This document shows, in pieces, positions 37,036-45,431 of a stretch of DNA of 64,000 nt; the first letter of the stretch is position 1, and each line of letters starts with the position of its first letter. The DNA lies in contig NZ_FMVJ01000018.1 of the NCBI RefSeq assembly GCF_900102135.1, positions 1 to 64,000 of the forward strand, in the 5' to 3' direction. The DNA is from Microvirga guangxiensis (GTDB lineage: Bacteria > Pseudomonadota > Alphaproteobacteria > Rhizobiales > Beijerinckiaceae). Made by a program: the position numbers and the translations under genes. The notes under the pieces were generated by a model. The model had not been told where the DNA came from, did not search any database, and worked only from the letters and a program-made list of their open reading frames with translations.

Positions 37036-37376
37036 AACGAGGTCCGATCTCTTTTTTGAAGAGCGGGTGGAAAAGTTTGGGCGTGGATCAACCCGACAAC
37101 GTTAGCAAGCGCCTGCTCGGCGTGCCAAAGGCCATACTGCTGCTGGCGGCCAAGCCAGAAGTGGGGCATCGTGCATGATAGATGAGCCAGACGCTTAGCC
37201 ATCTCGGGACTGACTGCGACCGTGCTGGCGAGAACCCAGTGGAGCGCCTGCCGTGCTATGCGCAGCTCCCGGGACGCTTGGCTGACGGAGAGGCCAAGGC
37301 CAGGTAAGATCCGAACACGTAAGAACCACCCTGGATGGGGTGGGGGCACCGGGAGGGCGTCTCGGGAGAGGGACAT
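37032..37376 (-). CDS. HigA-family (VapI-like) HTH protein without a HigB partner
   Basis: 114 aa XRE-type helix-turn-helix protein. The stretch HPGWFLRVRILPGLGLSVSQ, then LRIARQALHWVL and VSPEMAKRLAHLSCTMPHFW, matches the HigA antitoxin pattern (HPGEILREEFLxPLGLS ... NGRRAVS.EMALRLakalGtspefW). No toxin gene of the HigB/RelE type is found next to it on either strand. Instead its stop overlaps the KaiC-like gene by 4 bp. It is more likely an operon autoregulator co-opted for the KaiC/kinase module than half of a toxin-antitoxin pair. The N-terminal start is supported by an AAGAG a few bases upstream. Confidence 0.8.
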   Translation of the reverse strand: MSLSRDALPVPPPHPGWFLRVRILPGLGLSVSQASRELRIARQALHWVLASTVAVSPEMAKRLAHLSCTMPHFWLGRQQQYGLWHAEQALANVVGLIHAQTFPPALQKRDRTSL

Positions 37377-37569
37377 GCTCTTAACTTGGGCTAAGCCGAC
37401 TGTAGCGTTATGGGCAACAAGGTCCCGAAAACAAGGTCAGCGGCATTCTGGGAATAAGCGATCGATCTATTTGCTCAGTTTTAGCCCTTCCGGATCCTCA
37501 GGTTTTCCTCATCTATCAAGGAGCACGAAGGTCGGCGGGTCATCCGAAGAAACTGCCAAGATTTCAGGA

Positions 37570-37740
37570 ATGTCTGGTAGCGCCTTCGTTAACAGACACG
37601 ATGACGGAGACAGGGGCCTCGCGATCTGGGTCAACCAGGCGTGGAGTAGGCTCGCTCAGATGCTAGCCGTCGAGCACGGCGAAGAGTTCAACCAGGATCC
37701 AACGATCAAGGCTGCTCTTCAAGGGACGCTTAGGGACTGA
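37570..37740 (+). CDS. small hypothetical protein
   Basis: 56 codons from the ATG at 37570 (MSGSAFVNRHDDGDRGLAIW) to a stop at 37740, rich in natural-looking helix (NQAWSRLAQMLAVEHGEEF). An AGGA lies directly before the ATG, but too close to be a good ribosome site. It could be the C-terminal part of the longer in-frame ORF starting at 37222; that upstream part overlaps the HigA-like gene and looks non-coding. No family recognised. Otherwise the region 37377-37788 holds only the promoter of the HigA-KaiC operon. Confidence 0.35.
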   Translation: MSGSAFVNRHDDGDRGLAIWVNQAWSRLAQMLAVEHGEEFNQDPTIKAALQGTLRD

Positions 37741-37788
37741 CAATATTCAGGCCCATTCAAGGACACATGCTATCCTGCTCGCTTTCCT

Positions 37789-38171
37789 TATGAGCCCACC
37801 ACTTCATGAACGTGCCTAACGAGGGTTGCAACATGGTACGTCTTCTGCACAAACCGGCCATCGTCGGGGATCTCATGAGGTTCGGGGACGTGCGTAATCC
37901 GAGGCGATCAGCAGCCGGACGTGCGGCCAGCGGGCATGGACCTGTCGGGCCAATTCCATGCCTTCCATGGAGCGGGCATAGGCACGTCGGTAAACAGCAC
38001 CTGCACCTCATCCGAGCGCGCCTCCAGCACCTTGAGAGCTACGTTCGCATTGGCCGCTTCTATCAGTTGGAAGCCGGCCTCCTCCAGTTCGTCGATGGCG
38101 GTCATCCGCACCAGCAGTTCGTCCTCCACGAGAAGGACAACGGGTGGGTGGTTGCTTGCGCCGTGCCGCAT
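37789..38171 (-). pseudogene. single-domain response regulator, two frameshifts
   Basis: The ATG at 38171 opens a clear receiver domain (VVLLVEDELLVRMTAIDELE ... VQVLFTDVPMP) that leaves frame just after the phospho-acceptor aspartate. The family sequence resumes in a second frame (MEGMELARQVHARWPHVRLL) and, after a further shift, in a third (EIPDDGRFVQKTYHVATLV) ending at a TAA at 37789-37791. All parts of a normal 125-130-aa response regulator are therefore present, but two single-base-type indels break it. It starts 1 bp after the intact response regulator gene, so the two were tandem paralogues in one operon. A sequencing error is possible but two in 150 bp is unlikely. Confidence 0.75.
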
Positions 38172-38172
38172 G

Positions 38173-38577
38173 TCACGTCACCGGTGGCTGAGGGTGATGA
38201 ATTGCCTTTTCGGCCTGCACAAGGACATCGAGCCCGCGCCAGGGCTTCGGCATGAAGGTGACGCACTCCGGCAGATCATCCAACTGGGTACCAGGATCAC
38301 CGGAGGTGAGCACGATCCTGACCGTCGGCCAGAGCTTGCATGCGGCGCTTGCAAGCTGGACCCCGTCCATCTTTCCAGGGAGGCGCACGTCGGCGAACAT
38401 CATGGCTATATCGCCTCCACGCTCCTGGAGGAGGTCCAGAGCTGCTTCCGCACTGTCGACTTCCACGACCTCGAGAGGCGTCTCTTCCAGCAAGGCGCCT
38501 GCAAGCGCGCGGACATCGGGATCATCCTCGACGATCAGTGCCAGATACGGCTCAGGATGGAGTGTGTTCACAGCCAT
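38173..38577 (-). CDS. single-domain response regulator (CheY-like)
   Basis: 134 aa, receiver domain only. Acidic pocket residues in LIVEDDPDVRAL, phospho-acceptor aspartate in MMFADVRLPGKMDG, switch threonine/serine region IVLTSGDPGT and the conserved lysine in FMPKPW. The start at 38577 (MAVNTLHPE) is preferred to the longer in-frame ORF because AGAGGGA precedes it. No output domain, so it would act by protein contact or in a phosphorelay. It overlaps the end of the upstream small NepR-like gene by 26 bp. Confidence 0.9.
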   Translation of the reverse strand: MAVNTLHPEPYLALIVEDDPDVRALAGALLEETPLEVVEVDSAEAALDLLQERGGDIAMMFADVRLPGKMDGVQLASAACKLWPTVRIVLTSGDPGTQLDDLPECVTFMPKPWRGLDVLVQAEKAIHHPQPPVT

Positions 38578-38749
38578 TCCCTCTGATTTCCATCTGGCGA
38601 AGGATTGCGACAAGCGGGGCAGGAACAGGTGCCTCAAGCACGTCCCGGTAAGTCTCCGCGAAAGCGCGTGCGATCATGAAGGTCGCGACGTCCGGATGGA
38701 GGTCGTTGACATGGGGCAGACGCACATTGCCTGCGGAATCACGGAGCAT
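38552..38749 (-). CDS. small NepR-like protein
   Basis: 65 aa from an ATG at 38749 with a strong AAGGAGAG ribosome site. Its core, FAETYRDVLEAPVPAPLVAI followed by LRQME, resembles the NepR anti-sigma signature (LRxxYDxVvxEPVPDRfldLLxxLd) of the alphaproteobacterial general stress response, including the PVP turn. The rest is short and unlike classical NepR. No phyR or ecfG gene is in the window. It precedes and overlaps a single-domain response regulator, so a partner-switching role is possible. The family link is a pattern reading, not a certain assignment. Confidence 0.55.
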   Translation of the reverse strand: MLRDSAGNVRLPHVNDLHPDVATFMIARAFAETYRDVLEAPVPAPLVAILRQMEIRGNGCEHTPS

Positions 38750-39538
38750 CGGCTCTCTCCTTGATACTATCTCATGGATCCGGCGTGGCGGTTCAGGCCG
38801 CCTGCCGGTTATCTCAGGGTAGTGAGAGGAACCGCTGACCCCACCATGGGTTTCAGCGTGGCGGCAGAATGTCTCGATCGTTCACGGTGTTCGTGACGTC
38901 TACACCAAACACCCTGTGTCGAGACTCTCGATGGATCTGTGAGGCGTGATGAGTAAGTCCCTTCAGAACGAGAACCCTGAGCATGCTTTCGCCACTGCCT
39001 AGACCGACGGGTGAGCCAGACGGTCGACTGCATGCTCGTTAAGGCCGATGTACGAACTTGTGTCACTCGCCGTCAGGCGCCAGTAGGCGCCGTACATCAT
39101 TGTCAGCAGCCGCCTTACCGGAGGGAATCGTACAGCCACGTCAGGCTGCGGTGATAAGCGGACGCGTCTCTCTTCGCCCGTGGTGTCACGCCATCGGACG
39201 GGCCTCTCACATACCGATAGGTTCGCTCCCACGTGGCCATCACTAACCCTCCTCACGACTTGCGCCGGTCGTATTTGAATCGACCAATTTGCTCCGCCTA
39301 GTCCCAAACATCGAGGGACTCGGCGCATTTACGAGGCGGGCAAACCCTAGTTACCTTCAAATATTCCGGCACTGAGACCATTCCCATCCTCGGATGGATC
39401 TCTGCCTCTGAGCGACTGCCCTTCTAGCTAGGCATGTCATCGGTTCAAGCTCGGCAGTGCTGGTTTGTCTCTTCTACCACGGATGGAATAGGAACCCAGC
39501 AAGCGGGACCACGTTGCTCCTCATCAAGGGAGGCGGGA
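38750..39538. other. intergenic region, no supported gene
   Basis: About 790 bp between two divergent transcription units. Minus-strand frames at 38809-39066 and 38999-39328 overlap each other and show no recognisable domain; the second has a somewhat natural C-terminus (LLTMMYGAYWRLTASDTSSY) but no family. It must contain the promoter of the NepR-like/response regulator operon (above 38749) and of the secreted protein at 39539. Confidence 0.5.
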
Positions 39539-40156
39539 ATGTCAAAGCTCCGAAGCAAGCTCGCATCATTAGCGAGATCATGTAGCTTGATAGCCGTGGC
39601 TCTTACCCTCCCGCTTGCGAGCGCTGCCACTCCTGCCCAAGCGCAAAGCATCTTCGGGCTCTTCAGGGTCTTCTCCCAGCCAGCAGCCCCTACTCCGGTA
39701 CCTCAGTCGTCCGGATATCAAACCGATCCAGGAGCCGAGAGGCCCCGACGCAAGGCCCCTCCGCGTCCCAAGCCTGTGGCTGTCGAGCGGCAGGAGATCA
39801 AAAAGCCCATAGAACCGAGACCTATGGGCGAGATCAACAACCCCGTTCCGGCGCTTCTCGCCGACAGCACGTTGCGTCGGGGCGACATGGTGATGTTTCC
39901 CGATGGGCTCCGAGTCTTTGCAGGACGCCCTGGAGGGCCACACAAACTTACGGACTTCAAGCCCCTGGCGCAGGCCGGAAAACTTCTCTCGCGTGAAACA
40001 CGAAAGCTGGTCAAGCATCTGCTTCCGGCAGAGAACGTTGCCTGGAGCACGGATGCGATTAGGTCCGGCGGCAAACTTGCCGCCAACACGGACGATGTCG
40101 CCACGACCGGGAGCATAACCCAGCCTAAGGGTCGTAAGGGTTCAGGCTCCCGCTGA
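39539..40156 (+). CDS. secreted proline-rich hypothetical protein
   Basis: 205 aa. The ATG at 39539 has GGGAGG 5 nt before it. A signal peptide of about 35 residues (CSLIAVALTLPLASAATPAQ, ending AQAQS) is followed by a proline/basic low-complexity stretch at about 50-100 (RPRRKAPPRPKP), then a conserved-looking domain (TLRRGDMVMFPDGLRVFAGR). The C-terminus is serine/lysine rich. It is exported to the periplasm by prediction. Not recognised as any named family; the basic proline linker suggests a wall- or envelope-binding tail. Confidence 0.75.
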   Translation: MSKLRSKLASLARSCSLIAVALTLPLASAATPAQAQSIFGLFRVFSQPAAPTPVPQSSGYQTDPGAERPRRKAPPRPKPVAVERQEIKKPIEPRPMGEINNPVPALLADSTLRRGDMVMFPDGLRVFAGRPGGPHKLTDFKPLAQAGKLLSRETRKLVKHLLPAENVAWSTDAIRSGGKLAANTDDVATTGSITQPKGRKGSGSR

Positions 40157-40533
40157 TTGGCGCACGCGCCATGTCGAACAGGAATCGCTTGGTATCGTTT
40201 TCGATGGAGTGACTAACTCCCGATTGGGCTACCGCAGCGAGAGCGCTGCGCTGATACGGCCTTGAAGGCCGTCCCGCGCAACGGTCGTCTCGACTTCACC
40301 GTCCAACTGCCGTCGAAGGGCCTGTTGAACAACACCGAGCCGAACCCTTGCCACTTCGGTTCCTTGACGGTGGGTCCCCTCTGCTCTTGCCATTCCAAGG
40401 TCAGCTTGCACCCGCTTCTTGAGATCGACCCAAGCCGGCAGGGGCCAGTCCCTTGATTAGGCGCGCCCGATCCTAAAGGCGGAAGAAGGAAGATATAGAA
40501 TTCTGAAGTTGTGCAGATTGCTGGATCAAGCCC
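40157..40533. other. intergenic region, nothing recognised
   Basis: About 375 bp between the secreted protein gene and the convergent acetyltransferase. No gene-like frame with a ribosome site and no clear terminator was found. Confidence 0.5.
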
Positions 40534-41301
40534 TCAGGCGGCGACGGGGAACAGGGTTGCCAGATCCTCTGCCGTGTAAATCGGAGCTTGATATTCCTTC
40601 AGGTCCCCGCGCGCGACACGCTCCTCAAGCATCTCGAGTGCCACGGGGACATCCTCGAATGGAACGCCCGCCATATCGTAGAGCGAATAGCACCACCACC
40701 GCATGGTGAGGAGCCGCTCAACTATAGGCTCAGGAAACCGCTTCCGCACGGGCTTGGCCGGCGAGCCCGCGACGATTGTGTATGGTTCTACATCTTTAAC
40801 AACCACTGAGCGCGCCCCGATTACAGCGCCATCACCAATCCTCACACCGGACTTGATGAACACGCCTTGGCCGATCCAGACATCGTTGCCAATCTCGGTA
40901 ATCGGGCAAGCGTGGCTGAACGGCCGCCGCAACGCTGCGGTCACCTCAGGGCTGCCGTCGCCGCAGAACTTGTGCCATTCGTGCATCTGCGGGAAGTGGG
41001 TGATGCGCGAGGAGCTAAGCCAATCGACAGGATGGTTATGCATCCCAATCGTCACGCCGGCCGCTATCGAGACGTAGCGCCCGATCCGCACATTCCCCAT
41101 CGTACCCCCATGCGCTAGTGACGCAAATGCGCCGACCTGGATGAGTGTAGAAGCGTTCAAGGATGGCTGTATCGATCCAGGTGCTTCGAAATAGCTACCT
41201 TCTCTGAGAGACAGTTCGCCACGCGCGGACGCGATTTTGAGCCCAATGGACTGAAGTTTGTTGGCCGCTGTTGGCCCAAAATTGATACGGATGACGCTCA
41301 T
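40534..41301 (-). CDS. hexapeptide-repeat (CatB-like) acetyltransferase
   Basis: 255 aa left-handed beta-helix acyltransferase. Hexapeptide repeats run through IGNDVWIGQGVFIKSGVRIG and DGAVIGARSVVVKDVEPYTI, and the CatB/VatD-type tail VAGSPAKPVRKRFPEPIVER follows; the catalytic histidine is probably in IGMHNHPVDW. It is the last gene of the minus-strand polysaccharide cluster and probably O-acetylates a sugar of the exported glycan using acetyl-CoA. A start at 41301 (MSVIRINFG) is preferred to 41310. By sequence alone a xenobiotic (chloramphenicol/streptogramin) acetyltransferase is an alternative, but the context argues against it. Confidence 0.83.
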   Translation of the reverse strand: MSVIRINFGPTAANKLQSIGLKIASARGELSLREGSYFEAPGSIQPSLNASTLIQVGAFASLAHGGTMGNVRIGRYVSIAAGVTIGMHNHPVDWLSSSRITHFPQMHEWHKFCGDGSPEVTAALRRPFSHACPITEIGNDVWIGQGVFIKSGVRIGDGAVIGARSVVVKDVEPYTIVAGSPAKPVRKRFPEPIVERLLTMRWWCYSLYDMAGVPFEDVPVALEMLEERVARGDLKEYQAPIYTAEDLATLFPVAA

Positions 41302-41536
41302 GCCAGCCAAATACCCTTATAGATGCATTCACCCAAAAATATAAAGTTCAATTTTACTTATCCGATCGTGGGACAAATCCGTCGCTAAGACTGAATACAA
41401 AACATAGTGATGAAGGTGACTCGTGGAGCCAAATTGTTAATGAATCAACAGATCGTTCATCAACGCATCTCGCACTCCAGAACCTTACGCTTAGTCTATG
41501 AGATCTCGCTCGAATGTAAGCATTCTCCCACCGCAA

Positions 41537-42712
41537 TCAGTCCACTGTGACTTTGAATCTTACCAGATCCCGGTCCATGCGGACCTTGGGGTTCTTCCAG
41601 TTGAAGCGGGTCAGGTATAGGTAAAAGCTGTCGCCTACGGTTTGGAAGATGGTTGACCGGCTGTTGTGGTCGATAGCCGAGGGATAGTCGTAGAACACGC
41701 CAATCTTGCCCGAGCCCCATGGGGGCTCAACCGCAGCGATTCTGGTGGCCGATGACCATTTTCTGAGGTCAGTTGACGTCGCGTAGAAGACGCCGACCTC
41801 CTTGGCTCGAGCTGTCCAAAGGAACAGCCATTGCTTCTTACTTTCGAGCCAGACCAGTGACCTCGCCTTTCCGGACATGCCGGGTCCACCGAGGCGGTCG
41901 CACTTGGCCCGGATTGGTTCTCGCCCATCGGTCGGATAGGGGTCCGGTGGTTGCACAAACCGGCCGCCGCTCAACATCTGCCAGCCATTCATCAGGTCGT
42001 CCCGAGGCGCCCTGAACAAGCAATTGCCGCGATGACCCGGTTCGGCGGCATCATCGGTCCATGCGATGAAGTACGCGTAGTCGCCATCGAAGACGGTATT
42101 GGTGACCGTCTGGAACCCCGCGGCCTTAATGGACGAGTCGAACTGGCGGTTGGACCCGGCGATCACGCGTTGATCGCGCGGCCGGAGTTTGAAGGAGAGA
42201 TCGCGCTCGTTACCCTCCAGCCCTACGACGGAGACATACCAGCAAGTCGGAAACGCACCCTTCTCGCAAACGCCTGCGTGTCTGTATCCCATGTACTCAT
42301 GGCTCGCGAGAGCCATGATGCGGCCGCCACCAAGCGGGATCAGGCTCTGGATCCAGAAACGGTCATCGAACTCGCTTGGGTCGCCAGATTCCGCTCCCTG
42401 CGAAATGACGTGGCAGTTCGGACTGAGGTGGTGGAAGTCACTCCCCTCAAGGAACCTGTTGTTGAAATGCGCAGCGATCATGACAATCGACCCGTCAGCG
42501 CGGCGATAGGCCCTGGCCGGCGAGTCGGGGATTGTGAGTGTATCGCAGCGCTGCCTCTGGTAGCTGTATACGACCTCTGGTTCACGTGAGACACTGAACT
42601 TGACGGCATCTCCTGCAATTGCCGACTTTCCGATCGAAAGCAGGAGCGCGGCCACACACGTCAAAAGACGCAAGATCGGGTAGTTCGAGAGCAGGTTTGC
42701 GGCATTGGTCAT
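41537..42712 (-). CDS. secreted beta-propeller-like protein of the polysaccharide cluster
   Basis: 391 aa from the ATG at 42712, with AAAGGAG about 9 nt upstream. A signal peptide at about 12-33 (LRLLTCVAALLLSIGKSAIA) is followed by repeated strand blocks with aromatic and DR/WxS elements (WIQSLIPLGGGRIMALASHE, WLFLWTARAKEVGVFYATST, SSATRIAAVEPPWGSGKIG), which look like the blades of a glycoside-hydrolase-type (GH43/DUF4185-like) five-blade propeller. Four cysteines suggest disulfides. It may bind or trim the secreted polysaccharide in the periplasm. Fold reading is by eye; no enzyme family or catalytic residues are assigned. Confidence 0.65.
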   Translation of the reverse strand: MTNAANLLSNYPILRLLTCVAALLLSIGKSAIAGDAVKFSVSREPEVVYSYQRQRCDTLTIPDSPARAYRRADGSIVMIAAHFNNRFLEGSDFHHLSPNCHVISQGAESGDPSEFDDRFWIQSLIPLGGGRIMALASHEYMGYRHAGVCEKGAFPTCWYVSVVGLEGNERDLSFKLRPRDQRVIAGSNRQFDSSIKAAGFQTVTNTVFDGDYAYFIAWTDDAAEPGHRGNCLFRAPRDDLMNGWQMLSGGRFVQPPDPYPTDGREPIRAKCDRLGGPGMSGKARSLVWLESKKQWLFLWTARAKEVGVFYATSTDLRKWSSATRIAAVEPPWGSGKIGVFYDYPSAIDHNSRSTIFQTVGDSFYLYLTRFNWKNPKVRMDRDLVRFKVTVD

Positions 42713-43074
42713 GCCCAATTGCTCCTTTCGTTCTAATGAGGTGGTTGGCTTACCTGCCTGCGGCGATGGCCTCCAGAAAGGGGGCGGCTTGAGCATTTCG
42801 CTTCAAGGAAGGCGAGATACTCCGTGGCTTGGTCGGCCTGATGGCGTGGTAGATACGATCGAACTCGGCATTCGAATAGTGGCCGAGCGACGGATACTTC
42901 CAGAGGATCGCGACACTCAAAGGTTTCTTCGACAGCGCCTTCGCCAATGTCTGTTTCTCGGAAGAGGCCGGGTGTGTGACACTCTCTGCATCTGCGTTCT
43001 CCGGTTCGGGAATGGCTAACGACTAGCGGTTGGAATAACCTAAGTTTCAACCGCCGCCGTCGGCATAGTTACGT
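42713..43074. other. gap with a doubtful small ORF
   Basis: About 360 bp between galE and the propeller-like gene. A minus-strand frame ending at 42750 gives LSVAILWKYPSLGHYSNAEF and more. It stays open upstream to a stop near 43025, but offers only a TTG (42947) as start and no clear ribosome site. It could be a real protein of about 65-90 aa of unknown family or a remnant; not called as a gene. Confidence 0.4.
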
Positions 43075-44064
43075 TCAAGCCGCATTGCGGGTCTTGAGGC
43101 TTGCCTCCCACGCGAGAGCATGGGTGATGATGGTCTCAAGGTCGTCGAGGGTAGGTTCCCATCCGAGCGTGTTACGGATGCGGTCAGCCGCGGCAATCAG
43201 GGTCGCGGGGTCTCCGGCGCGACGGTCGCTGAGGCGAGTTTCGAAGTCGACGCCGGACACCCGCTTGACTGCCTCGATGACCTCGAGGACAGAGTAGCCC
43301 ATGCCATAGCCGCAGTTCATGACAGTGCTTTCGCCTCCATAACGCAGGTAGTCGAGCGCCAGCATATGGGCGTTGGCGAGATCCGAAACATGGATGTAAT
43401 CGCGTAAGCAGGTCCCGTCCGGTGTCGGATAGTCGGTACCGAAGACGTCAATGCCGTTCCGCCCGCCAAGGGCCGCTTGGGTCGCCACCTTGATTAGGTG
43501 GGTCGCCCGCTGGCTCGACTGGCCGCTGCGGCATTGCGGGTCGGCACCGGCTACATTGAAATAACGGAGCGCCACATAGCGCATCTGATGAGCAGCCGCG
43601 GTGTCGCGCAGCATTAGTTCAGTCATCAGCTTGGATGTGCCATAAGGCGAGACCGGGTTGAGCATCGCCGTCTCCACGATCGGACTTTCCTTGGCGTCAC
43701 CATAGACGGCTGCGGTCGAGGAGAAGATGAAGTTGCTGATGTTGTTCTTGACGGCGGCGCTGATCAGGGCGCGCGACTTCACCGTGTTGTTGTAATAGTA
43801 GCCGAGCGGATCCGTTACCGAGTCTGGCACCACGATCGAGCCGGCGAAATGGACGATTGCGTCAAGGCAGTAGTCGCGGATGATTTCGGACACCAGACCC
43901 TCGTCTCCGATGTCGCCCTTCACGAACTGGGCTTTGGGATGAACCATCCAGGGGAAACCAGTGCTCAGATTATCGAGCACCACGACGTCCCGGCCAGCGT
44001 CAACCAGTGCTAGAACCATGTGGCTGCCAATATAGCCGGCGCCACCCGTTACCAATACAGTCAT
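43075..44064 (-). CDS. galE: UDP-glucose 4-epimerase GalE
   Basis: 329 aa extended SDR. NAD-binding GGAGYIGSHM at the N-terminus; catalytic serine/threonine and YxxxK in FSSTAAVYGD and VSPYGTSKLM; the GalE-type DYPTPDGTCLRDYIHVSDLA block is also present. It interconverts UDP-glucose and UDP-galactose, supplying galactose for the glycan made by the neighbouring transferases. The start at 44064 (MTVLVTGG) has AAGGGGA upstream; the longer ORF to 44121 is rejected. Same strand as, and about 115 bp after, the pyruvyl transferase gene. Confidence 0.95.
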   Translation of the reverse strand: MTVLVTGGAGYIGSHMVLALVDAGRDVVVLDNLSTGFPWMVHPKAQFVKGDIGDEGLVSEIIRDYCLDAIVHFAGSIVVPDSVTDPLGYYYNNTVKSRALISAAVKNNISNFIFSSTAAVYGDAKESPIVETAMLNPVSPYGTSKLMTELMLRDTAAAHQMRYVALRYFNVAGADPQCRSGQSSQRATHLIKVATQAALGGRNGIDVFGTDYPTPDGTCLRDYIHVSDLANAHMLALDYLRYGGESTVMNCGYGMGYSVLEVIEAVKRVSGVDFETRLSDRRAGDPATLIAAADRIRNTLGWEPTLDDLETIITHALAWEASLKTRNAA

Positions 44065-44113
44065 GATGTTCCCCTTGAGCCTGATCCTGTCGAGAACGAA
44101 CGCAGACTTATGA

Positions 44114-44147
44114 CCCGCCACCTAGAACAGGATGCTCAGGTGACGGG
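44114..44147. repeat. stem-loop between pyruvyl transferase gene and galE
   Basis: CCCGCCACCT (44114-44123) faces AGGTGACGGG (44138-44147), 9 of 10 paired around a 14-nt loop. No T-run on either strand, so it is more likely an mRNA-stability or pausing element than a terminator. Confidence 0.4.
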
Positions 44148-44179
44148 CAAAACTACGCTTTGAAGAGACGGACGACCGA

Positions 44180-45382
44180 TCACGCTGCTTTAATGGCAAC
44201 GGTCTTGTCGGCGGCCCTCGTGGGCTTCTTCATCACGTCGACCATCTTCGTGTCGGCGCCGTTTTCAACGAGGAACTGCCGCATCTCGCGATACATGAAG
44301 CGGTAGGCGCGGTTGAACTTGTCGAACAGCGACTGGTCCCAGTACTCCTCGAGTGAGAACGTTTTGCCTGAGAACACGTCGAAGCTCGGGATCTGGTAAG
44401 TTTCAGCAAATTCTACCGTGCGGCTGTCATAAGTAAAATAGACCGACGGCGTGCCATTGGCGAGCGCCATCAGATTTCCGTGCAGGCGATAACCGAGGAC
44501 AAGGTCTTTCTGCTGCACGAGGTCCTCGTAGTCGGCCACGACGTCGGAGTAGAAGAGGCGCTCGCGGTGCAACTTTTCCATAGTTTCGTCTAGATACCAC
44601 TTGCTGACCCACCCATTGGCCTTCAACTCGGCGATGCCTTCCTCGCGCTGCTCAGGGGTTCCGAAAACGATTTTCTTTTCCTCGACCTCTCCCTGCGCCA
44701 TGAGCACTACGTCGAAGCGAGTGGCCATCTCCTTCACCATGTCGCGGTGGAAGGTCAGGTACTGCTCGATGTTGCGCGCGTATGTGCCCGACACTTCACG
44801 GCGAAGGGTAATGCCAGCTGTCCTGATCTGGTCAAGTGGACGCAGCTTGATCTCGAGGTCGGGTTTATTGCGGCGGAAGGCTGTCGGGCAACCGACGATG
44901 CGTACGTTCTTGATGCCAAGATCCCAGAGGATCTGCGCAGAGTAGGCACCGCGCACCCCGATGGACGTGGTGGAATCGGCCATCAGGCGAAGCATGGTTT
45001 TGGATTGCTCAGACAATTCCAGCTTGCCCTTCACCGGAGCCTGAGCACCGATTCCCCACGCGATCACCGGAATCTTCAGGCGCTTCAGGACCTCGACCGC
45101 GTTCTCCCAGTTCATGTCCTTATGAATGTAGTTGGAGCCGCGCAGGAAGACGTAATCGTACTCGGCGTTGATCCGATCGATGTCAGCCAGGTTCGGTTTG
45201 GCGATCTCGAGAGCATCGAGCTTATCGTAGTTCAACAGCTTGAGCGACGAGTCGAAAACGAAGGCGTCGCCGATGTTGTGGTAGTGGTTGATGCTGCGCT
45301 GAGTGTCCTTGTAATTATACCAGCGCACATTGTCGTGATCGTAGACTTCACCCGAGGGACTGATGACGAGGATGCGTTGCAT
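44180..45382 (-). CDS. polysaccharide pyruvyl transferase family protein
   Basis: 400 aa, PS_pyruv_trans (WcaK/CsaB) family. Recognisable are the N-terminal NIGDAFVFDSSLKLL, the 'VFLRGSNYIH' and 'IPVIAWGIGAQAPVKG' strands, and the C-terminal signature LGYRLHGNLMALANGTPSVY. It would transfer pyruvate from phosphoenolpyruvate as a ketal to a sugar in the cytoplasm, giving the polymer negative charge. It lies between a GT4 gene and galE in the polysaccharide cluster. Some family members act on other substrates, but the setting fits glycan pyruvylation, as in S. meliloti galactoglucan. Confidence 0.85.
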   Translation of the reverse strand: MQRILVISPSGEVYDHDNVRWYNYKDTQRSINHYHNIGDAFVFDSSLKLLNYDKLDALEIAKPNLADIDRINAEYDYVFLRGSNYIHKDMNWENAVEVLKRLKIPVIAWGIGAQAPVKGKLELSEQSKTMLRLMADSTTSIGVRGAYSAQILWDLGIKNVRIVGCPTAFRRNKPDLEIKLRPLDQIRTAGITLRREVSGTYARNIEQYLTFHRDMVKEMATRFDVVLMAQGEVEEKKIVFGTPEQREEGIAELKANGWVSKWYLDETMEKLHRERLFYSDVVADYEDLVQQKDLVLGYRLHGNLMALANGTPSVYFTYDSRTVEFAETYQIPSFDVFSGKTFSLEEYWDQSLFDKFNRAYRFMYREMRQFLVENGADTKMVDVMKKPTRAADKTVAIKAA

Positions 45383-45431
45383 GAATTCATCTCCTGGACG
45401 TGCCAGATTGGTTTTCTGTTGTTAAATCGTC

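Noticed and set aside
37032-37376. HigBA toxin-antitoxin locus
   Set aside because: The antitoxin-like protein is clear, but no HigB/RelE-type toxin frame is found beside it on either strand.
38809-39328. Overlapping minus-strand frames before the secreted-protein gene
   Set aside because: They overlap each other in different frames and lack ribosome sites; only the C-terminal piece of one looks protein-like and it matches nothing I know.
42750-42947. 65-codon minus-strand frame between galE and the propeller-like gene
   Set aside because: Only a TTG start without Shine-Dalgarno; composition is plausible, but no family or conservation can be judged, so it is mentioned only in the gap entry.
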